NCBI GenBank assembly: GCA_002490835.1
Contig: DKUU01000006.1
Span: 106,909 to 170,908 of the forward strand
Direction of reading: 5' to 3'
DNA: 64,000 nucleotides
Source: Lachnospiraceae bacterium UBA7196
GTDB lineage: Bacteria > Bacillota > Clostridia > Lachnospirales > Lachnospiraceae
Notes under the pieces: generated by a model
The model's input: the letters and a program-made list of their open reading frames with translations, nothing else
The model's database searches: none
Told to the model about the DNA's origin: nothing
Program-made: the position numbers and the translations under genes
Shown here: positions 25,588 to 33,513 of the stretch, in pieces
How the letters are laid out: each line of letters begins with the position of its first letter
How positions within the stretch are numbered: the first letter of the stretch is position 1

Positions 25588-25809
25588 TCACGTTGTTACT
25601 TCAATCTGCGCCGCGTCCTCTTTCCTGAGCGTCAGTTCATATCCGCGCAGGTGAATCTCGATCGGATCCCCCATGGGTGCCACCTTCTGCACCCGCACCA
25701 CCGTTTTCGGGATCAGACCCATATCCAAAAGCCGCAGGCGCAGTTCGCCCGCTCCGCCCACTTTTGTGATCCTGCATTCTTTACCAATCGCGATCTCGTC
25801 TAAGGTCAT
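25588..25809 (-). CDS. feoA: ferrous iron transport protein A
   Basis: FeoA, 73 residues, an SH3-like small cytoplasmic protein needed for FeoB function. Typical features: LDEIAIGKECRI, LRLRLLDMGLIPKTVV and the C-terminal RGYELTLRKEDAAQI. Start ATG 25807-25809 behind GGGAGGAAGCAA; the longer frame to 25848 reads the leader. It heads the feoA-feoB operon. Confidence 0.95.
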   Translation of the reverse strand: MTLDEIAIGKECRITKVGGAGELRLRLLDMGLIPKTVVRVQKVAPMGDPIEIHLRGYELTLRKEDAAQIEVTT

Positions 25810-25919
25810 TTGCTTCCTCCCGCCATTCTCTTCGATTTCACTCCGCACAAATAATATTTCTCTCTACGTTAGTCTACGCTAACCATTGGCGCTTGTCAAG
25901 CATTACGCCTCTTTTTCTT

Positions 25920-26828
25920 TTACTGCACATAGACACTCCGAAACGCCCGATACGTCCTCCGCATACCCTCCGTAAAATCGGTATAAGTAAGTCCCAGTTC
26001 GGCCTTTCCCTTTGTATTGTCGCATAAATGCGTCTCCGCCGCCGTGGCCGGAAAAGGCACAGGTACACCCTGCGCCGCCGCCTGCTCCACTGTCAGGGGG
26101 ACTTCCGCCAGCCCTTCCAAATCCTCCGGTGCCGCCGTCTGCTTTAAGGTTTCAAAAAAGCTTTCATAAGTAAGCGTTTGATCCTGACACAGATTAAAAG
26201 CCTGCCCGTATGCCTTTTCATTTCCCAGACATTTCAAAACAGCCAGTGCCGCGTCCTTTACATAGACAAACTGAAACTTGCCGTCCGCATCCGTAAAGCG
26301 GGGCAGCGCATGATTTTGCAGAAGCATTTGGATATAGGCCGACTCTCTGGGCGCATAGTTATAGGGACCGTAAAGAATCGCCGGCCGAAGCACTGTATAA
26401 GGAATCTCCTTTGCGCCGCATACTTCAATAATCTCCCGTTCCAGCGCTGTCTTGCCCGCAATGTAGGCTCCTGCCTCCCCCGCAAATACCCTGTCTTCTA
26501 GCGGACTGTCTTCTGTCTTTACCATGGCAGGATTTCTCTCATAGACATCCACCGTGCTGATCAAAAGGTACTGCCTGATTTTTCCCGTCATATTTCCAAC
26601 GGTATTTCGTATATCTCCTGCGGTATAGGCACAAAAATCGATCACTGCGTCCCAGTCCTCATCGCAGGCCGCCGTCCGCTCATGTCTGTCGCCCGCTATC
26701 TGCCTTACTCCGAAATCCGCCATAGAGTAGGTGCCGCGGTTCCACACCGTGACCGCATTCTCCTTTGCCGCCTCCATCACAAAGACTCTTCCGTAAAAAT
26801 AGCTGCCGCCAATCACCAGAAGTTTCAT
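25920..26828 (-). CDS. NAD-dependent epimerase/dehydratase family protein
   Basis: A 302-residue extended short-chain dehydrogenase. The Rossmann motif is LVIGGSYFYGR, a variant of GGxGFxG, and the catalytic pair is in YIAGKTALE (YxxxK). STVDVYE and LRPAILYGPYNYAPRE are usual for nucleotide-sugar epimerases and for the group that resembles chloroplast RNA-binding proteins. Substrate unknown. Start ATG 26826-26828. It lies between feoA and the PFL/ACT pair without obvious operon links. Confidence 0.85.
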   Translation of the reverse strand: MKLLVIGGSYFYGRVFVMEAAKENAVTVWNRGTYSMADFGVRQIAGDRHERTAACDEDWDAVIDFCAYTAGDIRNTVGNMTGKIRQYLLISTVDVYERNPAMVKTEDSPLEDRVFAGEAGAYIAGKTALEREIIEVCGAKEIPYTVLRPAILYGPYNYAPRESAYIQMLLQNHALPRFTDADGKFQFVYVKDAALAVLKCLGNEKAYGQAFNLCQDQTLTYESFFETLKQTAAPEDLEGLAEVPLTVEQAAAQGVPVPFPATAAETHLCDNTKGKAELGLTYTDFTEGMRRTYRAFRSVYVQ

Positions 26829-26856
26829 TTTCCCTCCACAACGTTCAGCCCACGCC

Positions 26857-28221
26857 CTAATTTTTAAAGCTGTGTATCGGCGCGGGAATCCTTCCCCCGC
26901 GGTTTACGAACGCCTCGCAGGAAAAGCCGTTCACCGGCATCACCGGCGCATAGCCGAACAGGCCGCCAAACTCCACCTTCTCGCCCACGTCCTTACCGAT
27001 GGCTGGGATTAGGCGCACCGCCGTAGTCTTCTGGTTCACCATGCCGATCGCCATCTCATCCGCAATGATTCCCGCGATCGTTGTATTCGGCGTATCGCCC
27101 GGAATCGCGATCATATCAAGTCCCACCGAGCAGACGCAGGTCATGGCTTCCAGCTTCTCAAGCGTAAGCGCACCAGCCGTCACCGCATCGATCATGCCCT
27201 GATCTTCGCTGACAGGGATGAAGGCCCCGCTTAAGCCGCCCACATAAGAGGACGCCATCACGCCGCCCTTTTTCACCTGATCGTTCAAGAGCGCAAGCGC
27301 CGCCGTCGTACCGGGCGCGCCCGCATGTTCCAAGCCGATCTCACATAAGATATCCGCCACACTGTCTCCCACCGCCGGCGTCGGCGCAAGGGACAGATCC
27401 ACGATGCCGAAGGGAATGTCAAGCATCCGGGACGCTTCTCTGGCCACGAGCTGCCCCACCCTTGTCACCTTAAAGGCTGTCTTTTTAATGGTCTCGCAGA
27501 GTACTTCAAAATTTTCGCCCCGTACCTTCTGCAATGCCGTCTTGACCACGCCCGGACCGCTGACACCGACGTTTACCACCGCATCGGCCTCCGTCACCCC
27601 GTGAAAGGCGCCCGCCATAAAGGGATTATCATCCGGCGCATTGCAGAACACCACCAGCTTCATACAGTCGGCGCTGTCCTGATCCTTACTGATCACAGCG
27701 GTCTCCTTGATGATATCCCCCATCAGACGCACCGCATCCATATTGATGCCGGTTCTGGTGGAACCCAGATTCACGGAACTGCAGACACGCTCCGTCGCAT
27801 GGAGCGCCTGCGGGATCGAGCGGATCAGCAGCTCGTCCGCCGTCGTCATCCCCTTTGATACCAGCGCGGAATACCCGCCGATCAGATTGACGCCCACCGC
27901 CTGCGCCGCCCGGTCCATGGTCTTAGCCAGCGTCACAAAATCCTCACTGCTCCTGCAGGCCGCTCCGCCCACAAGCGCCATTGGCGTGATGGATATCCGT
28001 TTATTTACAATCGGTATGCCAAATTCTTTTTCAATCTCATCTCCCACCCTGACCAGATCTTTCGCGGTGGCTGTGATCTTCTCATATACCCTGTCATTGA
28101 CCTTCTTTAAATCTCCGTCAATGCAGTCCAAAAGGCTGATGCCCAGCGTAATCGTGCGCACGTCAAGATTTTCCTTGGCGATCATTTCATTGGTCTCAGC
28201 CACTTCAAATAAATTTATCAT
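26857..28221 (-). CDS. PFL family protein (UPF0210/DUF711)
   Basis: A 454-residue cytoplasmic protein of the UPF0210 group, related to the glycyl-radical (pyruvate formate-lyase) fold but lacking a radical glycine motif. Conserved pieces: TITLGISLLDCID, SITPMALVGGA, VNLGSTRTGINMDAV, NVGVSGPGVVKTAL and GDTPNTTIAGIIADE. Function unknown. Start ATG 28219-28221 behind AGGAGAAAACC. It is always found next to an ACT-domain protein and here follows it by 36 bases. Confidence 0.92.
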   Translation of the reverse strand: MINLFEVAETNEMIAKENLDVRTITLGISLLDCIDGDLKKVNDRVYEKITATAKDLVRVGDEIEKEFGIPIVNKRISITPMALVGGAACRSSEDFVTLAKTMDRAAQAVGVNLIGGYSALVSKGMTTADELLIRSIPQALHATERVCSSVNLGSTRTGINMDAVRLMGDIIKETAVISKDQDSADCMKLVVFCNAPDDNPFMAGAFHGVTEADAVVNVGVSGPGVVKTALQKVRGENFEVLCETIKKTAFKVTRVGQLVAREASRMLDIPFGIVDLSLAPTPAVGDSVADILCEIGLEHAGAPGTTAALALLNDQVKKGGVMASSYVGGLSGAFIPVSEDQGMIDAVTAGALTLEKLEAMTCVCSVGLDMIAIPGDTPNTTIAGIIADEMAIGMVNQKTTAVRLIPAIGKDVGEKVEFGGLFGYAPVMPVNGFSCEAFVNRGGRIPAPIHSFKN

Positions 28222-28257
28222 GGTTTTCTCCTGTCGCTTACTTTTCGTTTGCACCCT

Positions 28258-28530
28258 CTAAATCCTGTGCATTTGATCGAAGATTTCTTCCTTCTGGCAG
28301 CGGATGACCACGCCGATCTTATCTCCGAGCGCGTTCAGCTCGTCCACGATCACCCCGAAATCCTTATTCGTCAGATTGGTGTCCACGACCATCATCATGT
28401 TAAAGAAGCCCTGCACGATGGTTTGGGAGATATCGAGGATATTGATCTGATTTTCTGCAAGATATGTGCATACCTTTGCGATAATGCCTACCGTGTCTTT
28501 TCCCACTACCGTAATAATCGTCTTTTTCAT
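28258..28530 (-). CDS. ACT domain protein (UPF0237)
   Basis: A 90-residue single ACT domain, a fold that binds amino acids or similar ligands and regulates a partner. ITVVGKDTVGIIAKVCTYLA and ILDISQTIVQGFFNMMMVVD are the conserved parts. It is encoded just before the PFL-like protein and is probably its ligand-sensing subunit. Start ATG 28528-28530 behind AAAGAGGAGACA. Confidence 0.93.
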   Translation of the reverse strand: MKKTIITVVGKDTVGIIAKVCTYLAENQINILDISQTIVQGFFNMMMVVDTNLTNKDFGVIVDELNALGDKIGVVIRCQKEEIFDQMHRI

Positions 28531-28575
28531 TGTCTCCTCTTTCTTGCGCCTCGTTTCGCGCTATTCTGTTACATT

Positions 28576-28594
28576 ATAAATCGTAGCGATTTAT
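28576..28594. promoter_or_regulatory. 19-bp dyad upstream of the ACT/PFL operon
   Basis: ATAAATCG-TAG-CGATTTAT is a perfect 8-bp inverted repeat with a three-base centre, 46 bases before the ACT gene. It could be an operator; no regulator is assigned. Confidence 0.4.
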
Positions 28595-28642
28595 GCCCTG
28601 TATGTCAATATGTTTTTCCCTTCGCCGAGATCATAGATTCCT

Positions 28643-28675
28643 AAAAAAATCGCCGCCCGACAGCGACGATTTTTC
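28643..28675 (-). terminator. terminator after the chemoreceptor gene
   Basis: AAAAATCG (28645-28652) and CGATTTTT (28667-28674) form a stem flanked by A and T runs, 20-50 bases past the stop at 28696. Confidence 0.6.
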
Positions 28676-28695
28676 TATGTAATATAAATATCAAT

Positions 28696-29547
28696 CTACA
28701 GCTTCACATCATTTTTCAGCTCGCCGGCAACAGCTATCGTCTGTTCTAATACTGCCTGAATGGAGCCGATGCTTTCCATGTAACTCTTTGCCACATCGTT
28801 CGCCTCTTTGATCGAATTGGTGATGGCTTCCAGATGGTTCACGATCGCTGACAGCGTCGTCTTGATCTCCGAAGCGGAATTACTGCTGTCCTTTGCCAGC
28901 TTGCCCATCTCTGTGGCAACCACCGCAAAGCCCTTCCCCGCTTCTCCGCTCCGCGCCGCCTCGATGGACGCGTTCAGCGCGAGGATATTGGAATGGGACG
29001 CGTTGCTGCTGATCTTATTGACCACATCGACCGCTTCGTTTACATCTTTCTCCACGTCCGTCGTCATCTGGTTCATATCCGTCAGCATCGTAAATAAGCT
29101 CTCCACGCCGGTTACAACATTCTGAAGAGAACTGTCGATCTGCTGAATGGAACCCTGAAAATTCGAGGCAATTTCCTGAACCTTTTCCTTGCCTTCCACG
29201 GAATAAGAACAGCAGATGCAGCCCACTACCTGCCCACCGTCTTTGATGGGGATCAGATTTCCCTCGATCGGATATCCCAAAACCTCCTTCGACAGGTGAT
29301 TATGCTTGGCAACTCCTTTGGCCAGCACTGTATCAAGCATCCCGCTCGGATCGTGGAATACGTCGCCAACCTTCGACTGCGGCGGGACGCCCGGCGGCAG
29401 CAGATAGCCCTGCACCACCTTGTCCATATCCATAACAGCAAGGATCACGTCCTTATCATATAATTTATTGATCACCTCAAGATGATCCACAAAAAACTGC
29501 AATTTTTCATTCATTGTAAAGATATCCTCCCCTGCCTGTGTTTTCAT
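28696..29547 (-). CDS. soluble methyl-accepting chemotaxis-type protein
   Basis: A 283-residue cytoplasmic chemoreceptor. There is no membrane helix. Residues about 15-120 look like a small sensory (PAS/CACHE-like) domain with YDKDVILAVMDMDKVVQGYL and a Cys pair in GCICCSYS; the rest is a short MCP signalling hairpin with the tip EAARSGEAGKGFAVVATEMGKL-like sequence that contacts CheA/CheW. The two adjacent cysteines might serve redox or metal sensing; inference. Start ATG 29545-29547 or ATG 29512-29514 (MNEKLQFF); the latter has GGGGAGG but with a long spacer. Confidence 0.85.
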   Translation of the reverse strand: MKTQAGEDIFTMNEKLQFFVDHLEVINKLYDKDVILAVMDMDKVVQGYLLPPGVPPQSKVGDVFHDPSGMLDTVLAKGVAKHNHLSKEVLGYPIEGNLIPIKDGGQVVGCICCSYSVEGKEKVQEIASNFQGSIQQIDSSLQNVVTGVESLFTMLTDMNQMTTDVEKDVNEAVDVVNKISSNASHSNILALNASIEAARSGEAGKGFAVVATEMGKLAKDSSNSASEIKTTLSAIVNHLEAITNSIKEANDVAKSYMESIGSIQAVLEQTIAVAGELKNDVKL

Positions 29548-29681
29548 GCCTCTGTACCTAAAAGCGCTCTCCCCAATATTAGTTTAATTTTAACACAATA
29601 TGGTAATAGATGCAATGTCATTTCTCCCCGCCTTATGTTTCGTTCTTGAAAAAATATTTTGTTCCTCCAAGTTCCTTCCTC

Positions 29682-30482
29682 CTACCGCAGCTCGATCATC
29701 TCGGACACTTCATCACGCTTTGCCACATATACCGGAAAATCGTTGCCGTTATATTTGGTTTCGGACATGGTGACTTCTACCCGCACCGACTCGTAGGCCA
29801 GCTCCGGGAGGTTATTTTCCTTACTCAAATGTCCCAGCACGATGGCCTGCATCTTGTCATGCAAAAGACGGCTTAAGAGCTTTCCCGCCGCCTCATTGGA
29901 CAGATGCCCCCTCTCGCCCAGAATCCTTTTTTTCAGATAATAGGGATAAGGCCCGACCTGCAGCATATGTACGTCATGATTCGCTTCCAGATAAAGAAGA
30001 TCCAGATTCCGCAGACACTCCACCGTGTAATCATTGTAGCAGCCAAGATCAGTGATGATCCCGATCCGCCTGCCGTCATGGCTGATACGGTAAGCCACGG
30101 GGTCGGCTGCGTCGTGGGAAGTACGCATGGGACAGACAGCAATGTCTTTGATGATGCACCGCTCGTCCGGAACAACGACTTGAAAAAGGGCGGGGTCGAT
30201 CTCTCCCAGCGAGGCGGTCTTTTTAATAGCCTCAATAGTACCTGCCGTAGCATAGATAGGGATGCCGTACTTTCTGGAGAGTACCCCCAGACCGTTTATA
30301 TGATCGGCATGTTCGTGGGTGATACAGATGCCGTCAATATCCTTAAGGCTTAAGCCCAGCGCAGACAGCCCTTCCTCCGTCCGTTTGCCGCTGATACCCA
30401 CATCCATCAAAAGATGCGTGGCGTCGCTTCCCACATAGACACAGTTTCCGCTGCTGCCGCTGGCAATGCTGCATAGTCTCAT
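29682..30482 (-). CDS. YycJ/WalJ-like metallo-beta-lactamase fold hydrolase
   Basis: A 266-residue zinc hydrolase, starting MRLCSIASGSSGNCVYV. The metal motif is THEHADHINGL, with GHLSKENN and HDAADPVAY later. The family is YycJ (WalJ), linked in other Firmicutes to cell-wall and DNA replication coordination and often in the walKR cluster; here it is not, but follows the FtsA-like gene. Start ATG 30480-30482 matches the family start; the upstream ATG 30497 would add five residues. Confidence 0.88.
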   Translation of the reverse strand: MRLCSIASGSSGNCVYVGSDATHLLMDVGISGKRTEEGLSALGLSLKDIDGICITHEHADHINGLGVLSRKYGIPIYATAGTIEAIKKTASLGEIDPALFQVVVPDERCIIKDIAVCPMRTSHDAADPVAYRISHDGRRIGIITDLGCYNDYTVECLRNLDLLYLEANHDVHMLQVGPYPYYLKKRILGERGHLSNEAAGKLLSRLLHDKMQAIVLGHLSKENNLPELAYESVRVEVTMSETKYNGNDFPVYVAKRDEVSEMIELR

Positions 30483-30550
30483 AGTTATGTCAACCATTTC
30501 GTCCCGTCATTCCTGCCGGAACGCCTCTTCCTTCTCTCTCGTTTCTTTCC

Positions 30551-32896
30551 TTACGGCTTCCAATATATCTCGATATTATCACCGCTCTTGATGTTTTCCA
30601 TATACTGCGCGCCCCTGCCGTTTAGATTGGTCACAATGCCGCTTCCTTCCGGCTTTGAGAGGTCGAAGTCAATATATTCAAAGACATCCACAAACACGTA
30701 ACTCTTTTTGCCGGAGAGCTTGATCTGCTCGCCGTTGACCGTCACGATGATGGACACGGGCACATGTTTGCTCATAAGCTCCTCGCGCCGCTTCTCTTCC
30801 TCCGCTTTGGCGCGGGCAGCTTCCTCCTCCTTGGCTCTGGCCTTGGCCTTCGCCTCCTCCTCGGCGCGTTTCACGCCGGGGCCCATCACAATCCTTGCGC
30901 CCTTCGACTTCTGCTCCCCGTCTTCCTGCGCATTTTCCTTATCGTCCGCTCCCGCTGTATCTCCTTCGCCGCTGTCTCCCGACGCATCGGCTCCTGTCAA
31001 AGCGGCATTTCCTTCCGCCTGCTGCCCCGCCGCTTTCGAGGCGACCGCGGAAAATCCGGCCGTACCCGCCGGCCTGTCTTCCCGCACGCGCTCCTCTTCT
31101 TCCGTCCGTTCATAAATCTCCACGTCGGAAAGCTGCAGCTCCTCCATCGTCCAGATGACGGAGAAATTCTCATACACCCTCGTCTCCATATCGGCCAGCT
31201 TATTGTTCACATAGATATTCATACTCCAGTCGATAGATACATCCATAAATTCGGAGATCTGCCGCACCGTATAGTAGTCTAAGATCTCGATCTCGTCGTT
31301 TTCCTGAATCTCGTAATACTCGGACTGCAGCTCCCCGTTTACACTGGCGAATTTGGGCAGGTCCACCTTTCTCTCATTGACCTCCACCCACATCTTAGAA
31401 CCGAACTCAGGCAGTTCGCCAAGCATCATCCCAGCCGCTTCTCCGGCAGTGGATTCCACCACCCGGATCTGGTCGTTTGCATGGATCAGGGTATAGATAT
31501 CCGCCTCGTTGCCGTTGACGGTGATCTGTGCCGCCTCTCCAAAGTTTCCTCTGGCAATGCGCGGCTTCCCGTTCACCGTAAAGTTCAGCTCCTTTCCCCG
31601 CTTGGGGAAGAGGCCGTCGCTGGCAAACTCCGCCTGCATGGCCGCGTCCACCACGGCCGCCTTATTATTGTCATAGATCTTTACACGCTGGTCGTTAAAG
31701 TAGACAAAGATAAAGTTATTGCTCTGCTCATAGTAACTCAGGCAGATACCGATGGGCGTCACCATCAGGGAATCTTTTCTGGCATCCGCCTCCAGAAACT
31801 CGATACCCTGCATGACTTCCTCGCCCCTGACCGCCACGCGCTCGCTCTGGATATCCAGCTTTTCAGCAAGCGCCTTTGTGTAGCCCGGCAGTTTGCCGCC
31901 GCCGCCCACCACAAACACCGCGCTCACAGACTTATCGCCGTTTAACTCCCTGATCTTATCCGCGACCTGACCGGTCATATTCTCGATCACGTCGGCCGCC
32001 ACACGCTCCACCGCCTCGCTGGTGATGGTCTGCGTCAACCCCATGATATCCTTGTACTCGATCACATCCTTCACGCCGGTCTCGCGCTTAATCTGCTCCG
32101 CCGTGGCAAAATCCACCAGACAGTGCTTTGCGACCACCTCCGTGAGCGAATCTCCCGCAATGGGGATCATGCCGTAAGCAATGATGCTGCCGTCTCTGGT
32201 GACGGAGATATCGGAAGTGCCCGCGCCCACATCCACCAGCGCAATATTCAACATCCGGTACATCTCCGGAATCGCCACTTGGATCGCCGCGATCGGCTCC
32301 AGCGTCAGGTTCACCACATCGAGACCGGCTACGCCCACCGCCTTGTAGAGGCCGTCCACCACGTCCTCCGGCAAAAAGGTGGCGATCAGATCCGCGCCAA
32401 TGGTCTTCGCCTTATGTCCCTCCAGATTGCCTATCGTGTAACCGTTCATATAATAGCGTACTACCGAATAGCCGACACAGTAGAATTTCATGTCCATGTC
32501 GTTCTTTTCCAGAAATTCCTGATAAGCCCTCTCTATGCCTGTGGAATCGAGCGCATAGATATCTTCTCCTGTGATCTCCCGCTCGTTCTCAAGCTCCTGA
32601 TCGACCCGTATGGTCACGGTCTGCAGCACACGACCCGCCGCCGCGATACAGACATCCTTTAAGGTTCTGCCGATCCGCTCCTCGATCTCCGCTTTGACCT
32701 CCTTGATGGTCTCTCCCACCTTGTAGATATCGTGGATCTGTCCGTCCAGCATGGCCCTTGTCTGATGTTCCCTGATGCTCTGCGTCACCACATGGAATTT
32801 ACCGCCTGTGCGGTAACCCACCGTACCTACGATACTCCTTGTCCCGATATCCAAGCCAAACACTAACTGTCCCGGAAATTTCTTTGCTTCTGCCAC
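30551..32896 (-). CDS. FtsA/PilM-like actin-fold ATPase with long C-terminal extension
   Basis: A 781-residue protein. The N-terminal 380 residues are an FtsA-type actin ATPase: phosphate loop FGLDIGTRSIVGTV, second loop LVDVGAGTSDISV and adenosine motif VVGGGGKLPGY. Then comes a C-terminal part (about 400-640) that seems to contain repeated small beta domains (FTVNGKPRIARGNFGEAAQI, VNNKLADMETRVYENFSVI and the final IVTVNGEQIKLSGKKSYV), and an Ala/Glu/Lys-rich disordered stretch (about 640-705). It lacks the FtsA C-terminal amphipathic tail. Start is GTG 32894-32896 behind GGGGGAAGACCA, overlapping coaE by 34 bases. Role in division or envelope assembly is inferred. Confidence 0.8.
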   Translation of the reverse strand: MAEAKKFPGQLVFGLDIGTRSIVGTVGYRTGGKFHVVTQSIREHQTRAMLDGQIHDIYKVGETIKEVKAEIEERIGRTLKDVCIAAAGRVLQTVTIRVDQELENEREITGEDIYALDSTGIERAYQEFLEKNDMDMKFYCVGYSVVRYYMNGYTIGNLEGHKAKTIGADLIATFLPEDVVDGLYKAVGVAGLDVVNLTLEPIAAIQVAIPEMYRMLNIALVDVGAGTSDISVTRDGSIIAYGMIPIAGDSLTEVVAKHCLVDFATAEQIKRETGVKDVIEYKDIMGLTQTITSEAVERVAADVIENMTGQVADKIRELNGDKSVSAVFVVGGGGKLPGYTKALAEKLDIQSERVAVRGEEVMQGIEFLEADARKDSLMVTPIGICLSYYEQSNNFIFVYFNDQRVKIYDNNKAAVVDAAMQAEFASDGLFPKRGKELNFTVNGKPRIARGNFGEAAQITVNGNEADIYTLIHANDQIRVVESTAGEAAGMMLGELPEFGSKMWVEVNERKVDLPKFASVNGELQSEYYEIQENDEIEILDYYTVRQISEFMDVSIDWSMNIYVNNKLADMETRVYENFSVIWTMEELQLSDVEIYERTEEEERVREDRPAGTAGFSAVASKAAGQQAEGNAALTGADASGDSGEGDTAGADDKENAQEDGEQKSKGARIVMGPGVKRAEEEAKAKARAKEEEAARAKAEEEKRREELMSKHVPVSIIVTVNGEQIKLSGKKSYVFVDVFEYIDFDLSKPEGSGIVTNLNGRGAQYMENIKSGDNIEIYWKP

Positions 32897-33489
32897 TGGT
32901 CTTCCCCCAATTCTTTCTCTATTTGTTCATAAGCGCTTATAAGCGCTCCGTTGTTCTTGATCACCACATCGGCGTGTTTTAAAAAATCCGCCTCCGAAAG
33001 CTGGCTTTTTAAAATGGCGTCGATCTTTTCGTCGCTGTAACCCCTGCTCTTTCTAAGCCTTTGCCGCCTGACGTCTATATCTGCGTGAATGTACCAAAGT
33101 TCGTCCAGTATTTCAGCATAACCTTCCTCGATCAAAAGCGCCGCCTCGATAAAAAGGAAATCCCGTTTCCCGCGCGCTCTCTCTCTTTCGATTTCCGAAA
33201 GGAGATAGGTTTTTACCGCCGGGTGCACGATGTCGTTTACCTGCTGCAATAGCCCCCTGTCCGCAAAGATCCGCGCCGCCATCTTCTGCCTGTCAATCTT
33301 CCCCGCCGCATCTAAAATCTCAGCTCCCAAAAGGGCAATCAGCGGTTCAAAGCAGGCGCCCCCCGGCTCCTCTAATTGATGGGCGGCCTGATCAGCTTTG
33401 ATGACGCGGCAGTTGTACGTTTGCGCCAGATGATCGAGCACCGCCGATTTCCCCGCGCCGACGCCGCCTGTGATTCCAATTACTTTCAT
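32863..33489 (-). CDS. coaE: dephospho-CoA kinase
   Basis: CoaE, 208 residues, phosphorylates dephospho-CoA at the 3' hydroxyl, the last step of coenzyme A synthesis. P-loop GITGGVGAGKSAVLDHL at the N-terminus, then VIKADQAAHQLEEPG, VHPAVKTYLL and EAALLIEEGYAEILDELWYI. Start ATG 33487-33489. It follows polA by 24 bases, the common order polA-coaE in Clostridia, and overlaps the FtsA-like gene. Confidence 0.95.
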   Translation of the reverse strand: MKVIGITGGVGAGKSAVLDHLAQTYNCRVIKADQAAHQLEEPGGACFEPLIALLGAEILDAAGKIDRQKMAARIFADRGLLQQVNDIVHPAVKTYLLSEIERERARGKRDFLFIEAALLIEEGYAEILDELWYIHADIDVRRQRLRKSRGYSDEKIDAILKSQLSEADFLKHADVVIKNNGALISAYEQIEKELGEDQWQKQRNFRDS

Positions 33490-33513
33490 ACTTTCACCGT
33501 TCTTCTCGTACTG

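Noticed and set aside
25810..25919. Metal riboswitch before feoA
   Set aside because: The gap is only about 110 bases and shows no stable multi-stem fold by eye.
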